Of a stretch of DNA of 64,000 nt, positions 12,403-22,792 are shown piece after piece. The translations under genes and the position numbers were made by a program. The notes below the pieces were generated by a model. The model was not told the origin of the DNA, did not search any database, and was given only the letters and a program-made list of their open reading frames with translations. Every line of letters starts with the position of its first letter. The first letter of the stretch is position 1. This DNA is from Hyaloperonospora brassicae (lineage: Eukaryota > Oomycota > Peronosporomycetes > Peronosporales > Peronosporaceae), in NCBI GenBank assembly GCA_947650285.1, contig CANTFL010001342.1, positions 310,001 through 374,000 of the forward strand. The letters run 5' to 3'.

Positions 12403-13148
12403 TGAGTTATTTCCTACAAATATTCTGGACAAGGGAAGCTCAAGTTATAGTCTAACGGCGTGGTATTAAACAAAGAGACTAGCAACAACCTGCGGCTCCA
12501 GGTATTTTGCGACCTGTCACTTGATTGATTGATTGGGAGTGATGGGGTCGGCAAGAGTCAAGACGGTTAAAGGGGTTTTCGTGGAAATGTTCCTCCTCGT
12601 GCTACAAGCACGTTAATTGTAACGGGGCAGCCCGTTAATTGGAATAGTCATTTTAAAGAAACAATGACATAAAATAATATTAAGTTTAATATTCTTTGAA
12701 CAATATCACCGAAGTGGTGATATTGAAGGGTCGACCAAAGAGTCTGTTCATTGGTTGATATCTTGATGATATCAACCCACCAATCGCCGCAAGACGCGCA
12801 ATGGGTGGTGACGAGACGTCACCACACACTCAGTTAGATTAGCATAATTGAGTTAAGTCAAACAGAGAGACAGTGGATAAAATACTTAATTATATTAATA
12901 TAACAGTTCTGCTTTTACCCTACCTACGCTTCCTCGCTTGCCTTGTGTACGTCTGTCGGGGCACCGATACCCTTGCGTTAAGTTCACGCAAGGGTGTGCC
13001 CCGTTTCATTAATTGCATGTTATGAATTGCTGACAACGAATATCACTTTGTAATTAGCCACACACCAGCAGCTTGTTCATCTTCTCTTTCTGCCTGTCAC
13101 ACTCTGTGCTTCGATACGCTTGCTACCTGAAGAGAGCTGAAGCTGTTA
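12403..13148 (+). repeat. 5' LTR of Copia 1, split by a solo LTR
   Basis: Matches the 3' LTR at 17717-18066 closely, starting TGAGTTATTTCC and ending AGCTGTTA. It is interrupted at 12618-13008 by a Gypsy-type solo LTR plus one copy of its target duplication; without these 396 bp it is exactly 350 bp. Confidence 0.92.
12618..13008 (+). mobile_element. Solo LTR of the Gypsy family inside the Copia LTR
   Basis: 391 bp, same length and ends as the LTRs of Gypsy A. It is flanked by the direct repeat TTAAT (12613-12617 and 13009-13013). The uninterrupted sequence is present in the Copia 3' LTR, which serves as an empty-site control. It probably arose by LTR-LTR recombination that removed a full element. 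Its right half (GCATAAT ... GTGGATAAAATACTT) is the subtype also found in Gypsy B. Confidence 0.93.
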
Positions 13149-13217
13149 GGCAATGCGCCCGAAACCCTTGACTGAAGCAAACGAGTATAAAGTCAGACCA
13201 ACAAGGAAGTGAATACG

Positions 13218-14105
13218 ATGAGTGGAACTGGCGTCGGAGGTGTTCCTGGTGCTGGCGCAGCATCTGCAGGCATAATGGTACCACAAAATCGATTAATGCG
13301 ATGAAGTAACAAACCTCCGCGCTTCGAGGGAACATTTGAGCTATACCGAGCTGAACTAAAGCTATACCTTGGTGGACGTCAAAGCTGGGGAGTCGTTACT
13401 AAAATGGAGACGCGACACGCCTCGGACCAAGCACTACATATACAGTTTGACGACAGAGATCGGTTTGCGCGGGCTACAATTTTAAGCGGGTTATGCGGAT
13501 GTCAAAATGACGATGCAACGAAAGTGTGTTCGATTGCAACAGCAACTGCGATGTGGGCGTCGCTGGTGGCTGTCAAGACTCAGCGTGACTTTTCCTATGC
13601 AGTACTGTTTCGGCGACAACTTTATTAGCACTCGCATCACCGTGGGGAATCTATGTTGGCATACCTGAAGAAGATGGCAAACTTGCGACAGCAATTGCAT
13701 AACATGGTAATCGAGCACAACATTAATGATGATGAAATGGCACGACTACTTCTCATGGGTGTCGCAATAACCCATCTAGAATTAATTAAACAATCTGATC
13801 TCCGAACTAGACAAGGTAATCCACCAACACTCCAACAGGTCATGAATTCGCTACGTTCACGTGACGAGCGCGACAAGATGGTGGATCAAAATACTGGTGT
13901 AATCGACGGTGACACAAGATCTGTAGTCATGAACGTCGGCAATTCGTCCAGGTATCCATCGAGTCAAGGAGGTGTCAAGACAGCCAAGAAGCGCAATTGC
14001 TTTCACTGTGGTAAAAAGGGTCATTTTCGCAGGGACTGTTGGCACTTCAAGAAGAAACAGATAAATTCCCATAAAAAATCGAGACTGATTCAACGCGAGA
14101 AATAA
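13218..14105 (+). pseudogene. Copia 1 gag remnant
   Basis: Begins at ATG 13218 with a Gly/Ala-rich start, then PPRFEGTFELYRAELKLYL, the usual Copia capsid opening. Frame breaks follow. 13653-14105 is the longest open piece and carries the zinc knuckle CFHCGKKGHFRRDC that binds genomic RNA in Copia particles. An internal TGA and frameshifts show it is inactive. Confidence 0.85.
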
Positions 14106-14263
14106 AGACAAGAGACACCAAAGAAGAAATAGTCACGATGCAGCACAGACATCGGTAAACTTGATACGAGGTAATTTCGACCAAGGAACGAGCATAGTGA
14201 CAACGACGAAGAATCATCTTTGATGGTGGCCATGGTGATGTAGAAGACGATTCAAGGGGACTC

Positions 14264-15568
14264 TTGGACATTGATTCTGGACTGTGGCAGCACTACTCAC
14301 GTGTACATGGAGCGCGACAGATTCACGGACCTGAAGAAATCCAAAGCATAGTTTACAATGTGGACAGGTCAGACGAAAAAATATTCAATGAGTGGATCAG
14401 TAATTGTACGCGCTATGTATTCTTCTACGAAGGAGATGATACAGGTGCAGTTAGATGACGTGGAATATGCTTCGCGAGTATTAATCAATATGATAAGTTT
14501 GGAAGTATGGAAAAGAAAAAGTGGGTCCCCTCATACAGTCCGCCAACTATGACCCCGAGAAGGATCTGGTTAGATTGTGGCGTGGATCATAGCGGCTAGA
14601 GTTCATTAGGAACGGGGACCACTACTGGCTGCAATCATCGGAGACATTGGTCGTGGATGATGATTTATCGCTGTTGACCCTTAATGCCGATGCAAGTCCG
14701 TTGATGCGGTGGCACGAGCGTTTAGGACATCCCAACATTTCAACTATTAAATACATGACTGATAACAATGTTGTCCGCGGTATGGAAATACCAAGAGAGC
14801 TCTTAACACAGCGGGGTACCTGCTTAAGCTGTATGTCAGCAAAGCATAAACGAATTTCATACAAGGCAAGCGTAGAGAATAAGCGTACAAAAGTGAACTA
14901 CGAAAGAATCACGTCCGATGTCTGTAAAATGGGTAAGCACTTACACGGAGTTAAAGAGAATCGATACTTTCAGCTGGTTCACATTGAAGGCTCACGATAT
15001 TAGTGGCGTTATCCGTTAAATCTAAAAATAGAATCAAACAGTAACATTATTCGGCTGGTGACTGAATTGCTGGAACAATGACATCATGTTCAGACATTCA
15101 CTAGCGATGGTGGTGGTGAGTTTGTTAACACTGAACTCAAAGCGTTTCTTGCGGCGAAAGGCGTCCGATTTGTACCCACGCATCCGTACACCAGAAGAGA
15201 ATGTGCTGGTAGAAAAACTCAACGGTGTATTGGTGAATAAGATGCGCGCGGCGATGCATGCTGCGGATCTCCCTACACGTATGTGACCGGAAGTACTTCC
15301 GTACATTGTGGACATTCACAACATGAGCGCAACGAGAGCCTTGAAGGTAGGAACCCCGTTCAAATAAAATGCTTGGCCGAAAACCTGATGTGGGCAAGAT
15401 CAAGGTATGCAAATCAGTGGGATTCGTTCATGTGCCAAAGGAGAGAAGAAAAACGAAGCTAATTGTGAAGGCCGATCCAGCATTGCTGCTTCGATTTGCT
15501 CGAGTATCTACCGGGTATCGGATCCTCCATCTTAGGACTGGCGGTATAGTGGAAGCTTGAGACGTACA
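14264..15568 (+). pseudogene. Copia 1 protease-integrase remnant
   Basis: 14647-15003 keeps the pre-integrase HHCC zinc region: WHERLGHPN, then CLSCMSAKHKR. 15086-15286 and 15369-15560 keep parts of the integrase core (TPEENVLVEKLNGVLVNKMRAAM; later FVHVPKERRKTKL). Several stops and shifts separate the pieces. The protease region before 14647 is only faintly recognisable. Confidence 0.82.
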
Positions 15569-16039
15569 CTTCCGGGAGGACATAACAGTGAGCAAAGAGT
15601 TTTTGACGGCATTGAGTAAACGGCAACATGGAATGTACGACATAATTCCGTTTGTACCTCTGCCGGTGGAATATGTGGCGAAAGAATGTGTACGTAGTGA
15701 TGCAGCACAAACAGTGGAAGCAAATCTACCTAGGGCAGTTACTGCAGGACACAGAGAACAAGCGGCTAACAATGGCGCGCATGTTTCAGGGAGAGCGGCA
15801 TCGTCGAGTAGTGACGAGTCGGAAGTGGATGAACAAGAAGATTCATTAAACAACTTGTGAGCGGCGGAACAAGAAGCAGCTGTAACTGAACCATCCCGGT
15901 CAATATCGGAATGTGATAATACGCCAGCTCGATCCCGAGCTCGCACAAGAACAACGTCGTCCAAACGACAGCTGTCATCAACTACAAATTTACAAACGCC
16001 TAAAAGGCGGTCAACGCGTGAAACACGGTTAAATGTCAG

Positions 16040-17696
16040 GCTGAGTGGTTATCAGCTGATGATTAAGGATGTAATGAAAGAAGAGCCAACCAAAGTGGAA
16101 AAGGCCTAGACATCTCCCCGCAGTAAAGAGTGGAAAACAGTCATGCAAGCATAATTTGATTATCTATTGCGGAATGGAACATGGATCCTTGTGGATCACC
16201 CAAAATATAACCTGGGCACATCAGCTAAAATTCTCACTTCTAGGCGGGTGCTCCGTATAAACGGGATCATTTTGGGAAGATCTGGCGCTACGAGGAAAGA
16301 CTAGTAATTCACGGTTTTAAACAGCGTGCTGGGTCGGAATACGACAGGACTTATGAACCCGTTGTGCTTATACCAACTATTCTCTTGATGCTACTGATAG
16401 CAACGTTCTCAGCACTTGAGGCAAGGCACGTTGATTTGAAACAGCGTTTCTCAATAGCTGGATTATTGGGGTGACGATTTATATGGTACAACTGATGTAC
16501 TTCAACGATGGTACTAAACGTGCATGTCTATTTTAGAAAGACCTCTTGGTCTGAACCAGGCGGCTAGGCTGTGGTATTGGATGTTGCACGCTTTCTTGAT
16601 GGAACGAGGGTTCCAACGGTGCGCCTGTGATGTAGGATTGTATTATCAATATGTCGATGAGCGGATTATTCTTGTCACTGTGTATGTTGATGACATATTG
16701 ATTATAGGAACTCCGAGTGACATAGAAGAAAATTATCGCCGGCTTGCGTGAAAGATTCTCATTGAAGGGTATGGGTAGCGTTTTATACCTGCTTGGGATG
16801 GAGATTCATTAAAGGTCTGGCGTGATATTATGTATCTCTCAAACAGCGTACATTGATCGAATGCTGCATCAATTCCAAATGGATCGAGCCAAGACTGTGC
16901 GATTGCCACAGACGCAAAATAAAAGGATGTTGGCCAAGTAGACGGACATTAACAAAACCAACGAGCCGAATGTGCCATATCGGGAGTTGATTGGTGAGCC
17001 GCAGTATCTGGTGACATGCACGCGACCCGATATCGTGAACGCAGTCCGAAGTCTCGGGCAACACACCGATGCTTACACGACGGAAAACAACTCCAGAGAA
17101 AAGCGTGTGTAACGCTATTCAAAATAAACAAGAACATTCGGCTTGTGCTATTTGCGCGAGGAAGCTGTCCCAAGAAATGGAGGATTGATGGTGGGGTCAT
17201 TCATCAATGCAGATCATGCAAATTGTCCAAACACCACTTGGTCTGTGACTGGTTTTGTGCTTCAATTTAACGGATGGAGCTTTCGATTCAAGAGTAAGAC
17301 ACAAAAAGCGGTAACGGACGATACATGCAAGTCGGAGTTGCTTGCAGCTAGTTTGTGCGTCAAAAATTCGTCTGGTCTTGAAAACTGATCAACGAGCTGA
17401 AGTTAAGTCAGCTGTCATAAGACTTACGTATGGATAACCAGAGCACACTTACGATCTGCTTAAGTATCGGTAATTACGACGGGGCGATAAGCTATGCAAA
17501 GAAAAGTAACACGTTTGCAGAAATAGTTGAGTGCAAGGATTTTACGATCAATTATGTTCCGACTGAAGATAACATTGCCGACATGTTTACAAAGGCTCTC
17601 GGACCGCAACGTTTTAAAAAGTTGAGAGAGCGACTTAGGGTGAGAAATGTGCAAGCTGTACTTGCTGTGACGAGTAAGCAAAGCGAGAAGACATAA
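16040..17696 (+). pseudogene. Copia 1 reverse transcriptase-RNase H remnant
   Basis: Reads across frames as EWKTVMQAEFD, RLVIHGFKQRAGSEYDRTYEPVV and VDLK, then LNQAARLWYWMLHAFLMERGF and the catalytic VTVYVDDILIIG (in 16524-16751). RNase H pieces follow at 17143-17388 and 17430-17696 (NQSTLTICLS, EDNIADMFTKALG). Multiple stops make it inactive. Confidence 0.85.
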
Positions 17697-17716
17697 GCGT
17701 GAGTTCCGGGGGGGTA

Positions 17717-18066
17717 TGAGTTATTTCCTACAAATATTCTGGACAAGGGAAGCTCACGTTATAGTCTAACGGCGTGGTATTAAACGAAGAGACTAGCAAC
17801 AACCTGCGGCTCCAGGTATTTTGCGACCTGTCACTTGATTAATTGATAGAGAGTGATGGGGTCGGCAAGAGTCAAGACGGTTAAAGGGGTTTTCGTGGAA
17901 ACGTTCCTCCTCGTGCTACAAGCACATTGATTGCATGTTATGAATTGCTGACAACGAATATCACTTTGGAATTCGCCACACACCAGCAACTTGTTCATCT
18001 TCTCTTTGTGCCTGTCGCACTCTGTGCTTCGCTACGCTTGCTACCTGAAGAGAGCTAAAGCTGTTA
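17717..18066 (+). repeat. 3' LTR of Copia 1
   Basis: 350 bp, preceded by the tract GAGTTCCGGGGGGGTA. It retains the sequence CACATTGATTGCATG that is split by the solo LTR in the 5' copy. Confidence 0.92.
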
Positions 18067-18170
18067 CCACTCACACGGTCGGTGGCCACTATGATAATGC
18101 AATTATGGCTTATATGCCAAGACGAAGAGCTTGCAAGAAGGAGTCATTGGTGACAAAAGCATGTCCAACC

Positions 18171-18561
18171 TGTAACGGGGCAGCCCGTTACATGAAATTG
18201 TCACTTTAAGGAAAGTGACAATAAAGAATATAAAGATGGATATTCTTTAAAACAATATCACCAAAGTGGTGATATTGAAGGGTCGACCAAAGGGTCTGTT
18301 CATTGGTTGATATCGTTATGATATCAACCCACCAATCGCCGCAAGACGCGCGCAATGAGTGGTGACGAGACGTCACCATACATGCAGTTATATTAGTATA
18401 ATTAAATTAAGTCAAACGAAGAGACAGTAGTTTAAAGACTTAATATATTAATATAACAGTTCTACTTTTACCCTACCTACGCTTCCTCGCTTGCCACGTG
18501 TACGTCCGTCGGGGAACCCAAATCCCTTGCGTTAGGTTACGCAAGTGTGTGCCCCGTTACA
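18171..18561 (+). repeat. 5' LTR of Gypsy A
   Basis: Begins TGTAAC and ends GTTACA. At least eight short hairpins follow each other: TGTAACGGG/CCCGTTACA (18171-18192), ATTGTCACTTT/AAAGTGACAAT (18197-18222), AAGAATAT/ATATTCTT (18224-18247), CAATATCACC/GGTGATATTG, GGTTGATATC/GATATCAACC, GGTGACG/CGTCACC and CTTGCGT/ACGCAAG among them. Confidence 0.95.
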
Positions 18562-18563
18562 CC

Positions 18564-18577
18564 TGGTAGCACTTTGT
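18564..18577 (+). promoter_or_regulatory. Primer binding site of Gypsy A
   Basis: TGGTAGCACTTTG starts two bases after the LTR and is repeated at the same place in copy C (60055). TGG pairs with the CCA end of a tRNA; which tRNA primes is not determined. Confidence 0.65.
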
Positions 18578-18605
18578 TGTCCTTCCAAGGACCACATCAT
18601 CCAAC

Positions 18606-19739
18606 ATGAACATGTTGGATGAAGAAGACACCTCTCACGCCACGCGTGAAGGGTTTACCCATTTGAGTGACATCGAATGGAGTGCAGCAGAACGAATGAG
18701 TTCTACCGTAGGCGAGTTCGCCATTATCGCCATGTTGGAGTCTCTAGACAGAGACCAACAACATGCCGCTATAGCCACTTTCATTCAAAGTGAATTTGTC
18801 GCCGAAAGGGAGAAAGTAGCCTTGCTTCACCAGCAAGTCTATCAACAGGCCGAGCAGTTGAGAGAACTCGGTGCTCAACAGACAGAGCTGTTGAGACAGC
18901 AGCAATTTCATGCTACTGTGGGCGGGCCGGCGCATGCGCGTCGTCCCGAAGTCATGAAAGTTGGCATCTCCAAGTACAGTGGAGCCCCGGAAGACTCCCT
19001 GTTACTATGGTTTGTCGACCTCGACAGAGCCTTAAGGGCTCGTCGCGTCGAAGATGAGCAAATTAAACTCACATTTGCTCAGACCCACTTGGCAGGGCGT
19101 GCCAAAACTTGGTCCCTGGGGCTCGAGAGTAGCGACCCAAACGTGTTTAGGTCGCTAGATGACTTCAAGTCCCGGCTCAGACAAACGTTTGAGCCGCCAC
19201 GTGCTGAGTTCAGGGCTCGTTCAGAGCTCCTGAAACTCAAGCAGGGTAAGCGTGATGTGCACGCTTACGCACAACATATACGACTCCTTGCGAGTAGTAT
19301 AACTGCCAACCCAGTACATGAACACACGTTGATTACGGTGTTCATGCAAGGGCTCGCAGAAGGGCCCGTCAGGAGCCACCTGTTCCGCCTTGAGCTGAAT
19401 ACGCTTGAAGAAGCGATATCAGCCGCGGAACAGGAAGACTTTAGCATGAGACAGGCTCATGCTAGCTCAAACTCTTACCGTCCACCGAGACGACAAGAGA
19501 CCGGAGGTCCAGAACCAATGGACCTCTGCTATGTTGAGAGCGAGAGACCTCGCTCTACAAACAACAAGCGATTGCAGAGGTGCAATCGCTGTCAGAAGTT
19601 AGGGCACTACGCATACGAGTGTAGTTCTCCACGCCCAGTACCAAACAGTACTGAGCGAATTGGACGACCTTTTGCCAGAAAGGGCAATGGGCGTGGGTCC
19701 AGCGCTGTTGCGAAGCCGCAACAGCGAGACGGACCATAA
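18606..19739 (+). CDS. Gypsy A gag polyprotein, shortened
   Basis: Structural protein of the retrotransposon particle. 377 residues from the ATG at 18606. The N-terminal part is helical and Gln-rich; the middle (about 120-270) resembles the retrotransposon gag capsid domain (WFVDLDRALRARRV, LTFAQTHLAGRAKTW, FKSRLRQTFEPP, YAQHIRLLAS, FMQGLAEGPVRSHLF). A C-terminal zinc knuckle, CNRCQKLGHYAYEC, should bind RNA. A C-to-A change makes TAA at 19737-19739, ten codons before the stop used in copies B and C and directly before the slippery heptamer. Copy A gag is therefore short and should not frameshift into protease. Confidence 0.9.
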   Translation: MNMLDEEDTSHATREGFTHLSDIEWSAAERMSSTVGEFAIIAMLESLDRDQQHAAIATFIQSEFVAEREKVALLHQQVYQQAEQLRELGAQQTELLRQQQFHATVGGPAHARRPEVMKVGISKYSGAPEDSLLLWFVDLDRALRARRVEDEQIKLTFAQTHLAGRAKTWSLGLESSDPNVFRSLDDFKSRLRQTFEPPRAEFRARSELLKLKQGKRDVHAYAQHIRLLASSITANPVHEHTLITVFMQGLAEGPVRSHLFRLELNTLEEAISAAEQEDFSMRQAHASSNSYRPPRRQETGGPEPMDLCYVESERPRSTNNKRLQRCNRCQKLGHYAYECSSPRPVPNSTERIGRPFARKGNGRGSSAVAKPQQRDGP

Positions 19740-19777
19740 AAAAATGGTCGGGGTCAGTAGGGGCGGAGCGCCCTACT
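19739..19777 (+). promoter_or_regulatory. Predicted -1 ribosomal frameshift signal, disabled in copy A
   Basis: Heptamer A-AAA-AAT in the gag frame (19739-19745), a 10-base spacer, then a 7-bp stem AGTAGGG (19756-19762) and CCCTACT (19771-19777). Protease lies in the -1 frame relative to gag in both A and B (1,205 nt from gag ATG to the same protease codon in each). In A the preceding codon has become TAA, so ribosomes would stop before slipping. Confidence 0.6.
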
Positions 19778-20338
19778 CATCCAGCAACCTCAAGAGAATT
19801 TGCAAATCTCTTGACGAAAGTTGCTCCAGATACACAATCATTGTGTGTCTCTGCACCTGGTGATGACGTTTCGCTCATCACCTTGAAGTTTGAAGCGACA
19901 AATGATTTGTCGCTTCGTGCCCTAGTAGACTGTGGGGCGTCGAACAACTTTGTTCGACGTCAGTCAATAGAGGGTCGTTGGCTCAAGTTCGTTGAGCGCG
20001 ACATTCCCCTCACAAGGATGACGGTGCGCCTTGCAACAGGCGCATCGATAACCGTTGAGAAACGTGTAGTAGGAATCCACTACACGTTAGAGGGCGAACA
20101 GTACGATGATTACTTCATCGTACTAGATCTGGATGACAAATTTGATGTCATCCTGGGATTACCTTGGCTCAGAAAGTACGAGCCAAGAGTGAGCTGGCAG
20201 CATCGATCCGTGAAGATGCCTGCTGCTTGTTCATCAGATGGCCATCTGATGAACATCTTGGAGCGTCCACAAGCGTGTGGATGTTCTGCGAGTGAGTGCG
20301 ATGGCCTCACTTGCGGTACGGTCGTTAGCACGACTTGA
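19746..20338 (+). pseudogene. Gypsy A aspartic protease
   Basis: Retropepsin-like domain that would cleave Gag-Pol. The active site reads LVDCGASNNF, a DCG variant of D-S/T-G, followed by RMTVRLATGASI, HYTLEGEQYDDYFIVLDL and the second conserved segment FDVILGLPWL. It has no ATG and depends on frameshifting from gag. A TGA at 20336-20338 ends it; copy C reads through here in frame into the next domain, so the stop is a lesion. The catalytic Asp is present. Confidence 0.82.
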
Positions 20339-22792
20339 CGAGACCTCAGTGTAGCTGATTAATACACTGTGGAGCAAGCTCTCCGCGGCTGTACAGAAGT
20401 ACAGGCTGCGCCGAAGGTCCACCACTCGAATAAGTCGAGTGGACCGGGACATGGATGCATGCCTAGCGGGCAGCATCTTAGACATAAGAAACCTGTTGCC
20501 TCCAAAGAGCAACATGGAAATTCTAGGTCGACTGGAAATTCGACCGTAGAGGATCGGTGCCTGACTGTGGTTGCACAGCCACAGTCAGAAGACGTCGAGG
20601 TAATAAGTCTCCACGTACTTGAGGAATTCCTTCCTCAAGAGTCACTTGCTGAAGGATGAGGCCTTCAGCAACCTGTGGAAAGAAGTTCCCAGGAAGTAAC
20701 CGAGACGTTGAACGTCTTGGTTAATGACGGATCAAGCGTAGGCGCTTATACGCTTGATCTGATTGTGCCTCCGAAGTTGACTTCGGAGATAACTCAGTTG
20801 CCAACGCTAGAACCGAAACGGTTCTTGCGTGATCTGAGTAGTGGCAAAGCCAAGCAGATCTGCATACTCGTCACAGAGGATGAGTATGTGGTCAATATTC
20901 GGTCGGCAACAGTATTTGCTGAGAACGAACGGGTTCTCAGCAGCTCATCGATGGACGAAAGTTTCCTCGATGAGAAGACTCAGATTGATCGATACACGTC
21001 TCAATCCTGAGAGTCACTTCAGGCAAATCCTTTGTACAAGGATTTGATCGTATTCAGAGATGTGTTCCCTGAATCCGTACATTGCGAGTTGCCTGAGGAC
21101 AAAGGCACTCGACACGAGATCGAGCTCAAACCGGGCTCGAAGTATTGTGTCATGAAGCAGTGGCCACTGCCTCGTGAACAAGTGCTAGCGATCGACAAGT
21201 TCTTTTCCGATCGCTTAGCAGCGGGCCATGTGAGGGAATCAACATCCCCTCACAGCTCTCCGACCTTCTGTGTGCGAAAGGCCACAGGAGGGTGGCGGAT
21301 AGTGCACGCATGCAACAAGTTGAATACTGCATCGGTACCGGCTCAGACGCCGATACCGAGGAAGGACGTAATCATAGATGGTATGTCAAAGAGTACCATC
21401 TTTTCGTCCGTGGATCTGATGGATGGGTTCTAGCAGATCCTCATGCGTGAACGGGACGTCCCGTTCACGGCAGTGAGTACCCCCAGCGGGATGCTGTGGG
21501 AGTGGCTAGTGATGCCACAGGGGCTGAGTAATGCCCCTGCAACATTCAACAGATGTGTCAAAAATCTGTTGAGACCGGCGCGAGACTTCGCACCGAGTTA
21601 CTTCGACGATGTGTTCGTCCGTAGCCGGACTATGGACGGAAAGACGGACGTTGAAGTTCACAGAACTCACGTTCGTCAGGTTCTCCAACTAATGCGCAAG
21701 CATAAGTTGTACGCCAACCTCAAGAAGTGTATATTCGCGGCTAGCGAAATACCACTTCTTGGGTGCATCGTGGGTAAACACGGCGTACGCCCTGATCCAG
21801 AAAAGATCAAGGCGATCACCGACTGGCCAGTGCCAGTCGATGTCAAGGGACTAAGGAAGGTCCTTGGTCTTGCGGCGTACTTGCACAAGTACTCGCGCAA
21901 CTACGCCGAGATGACTGTTCATCTTTCTTGCTTGCTCAAGAAAAATGTCAAGTGGTCATGGAACGCTGAGTGCCAGCGTTCCTTTGAGGGTATCAAGCAA
22001 AGCTTGATGCAATCGCCGATCTTGGCGATTGATGATCAGGACAGACCATTTCATGTGGTCTGTGACGCCAGCGATTTTGCAATCGGCTGTGCGTTAATGC
22101 AGTTCGATGCAGATGGCGCGGAGCGCGTCATCTATTATCAGTCGCGTCAGCTGCAAGCAGATGAGCGCAATTACCCAGTGCATGACAAGGAACTCCTTGC
22201 CATGAAATACGCACTGGCTAAGTTTCGCGTCTATCTCTTGGGAGATAGACCGTTTGTTGTCTACACGGACCATGCGTCATTACGCACGGCCGTAAACAGC
22301 CCACACCTCTCGCAAAGAATGGCGAGGTGGCTGTCTTTCTTCGCGGAGTATAACTTCTCCGTGGAGTATAAACTAGGACGACTCAATGTCGTCGCGGATG
22401 CGCTTTCGCGCCGGCCCGATTTCGAGCCGGACGCACAATCCAACAGTGAGGATAAGCCCACTGTTGCGACACTGTCAGTCAGTGTCCCGTCGTCAAGTTT
22501 ACTTGACGACGTACGAAAGGCATACGCGGAAGATAAAGATCTTCTGCGATTGATGGATCATCTGGTGAATCCATCCAGTAAGTCCATGAGGGATTTACCG
22601 GCTTTGTACCGATCCTCATCGGATCGGTATAGTACACGCAACGGATTGCTGTACTATACAGCTGTTGCCGAAGACACGCCTCGCGTCGTCGTACCCGCTC
22701 ATCATGATTTGCGTTTACGCATCATGTGTGAGTGTGACGATGCCCCAACAAGCGGTCATCGTGGTAGAGAGAAAAGAATTACCTCACGGTAA
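20339..22792 (+). pseudogene. Gypsy A reverse transcriptase-RNase H, broken
   Basis: One reading frame, interrupted by a TAA near 20359, TGA 20657-20659, TGA 21008-21010 and TAG 21431-21433. At the last two positions the older copy C has TGG and TAT. RT motifs: DKGTRHEIELKPGSKY, CVRKATGGWRIVHACNKLN, MPQGLSNAPATFNRCV and catalytic SYFDDVFV. RNase H: PFHVVCDASDFAIGCAL, HDKELLAMKYAL and YTDHASLRTAV. The zinc-binding start of integrase follows (HHDLRLRIMCECDD ... GHRG). A frameshift at about 22775 then leads to TAA 22790-22792. All but the 20359 region are also altered in copy B, which has its own further stop. Confidence 0.9.

Larger units (their letters stand above)
12403..18066 (+). mobile_element. 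Decayed Copia-type LTR retrotransposon (Copia 1)
   Basis: Two 350-bp direct repeats (12403-13148 once the inserted solo LTR is removed, and 17717-18066) bound gag, integrase, RT and RNase H relics in the Copia order (integrase before RT). A G-rich polypurine tract (17701-17714) lies just before the 3' LTR. Stops and frameshifts break every coding part, so it is dead. I find no matching 5-bp duplication at its ends: ATTTA before, CCACT after. Confidence 0.9.

Noticed and set aside
12398..18071. Target-site duplication of Copia 1
   Set aside because: ATTTA before and CCACT after do not match, so none is claimed.
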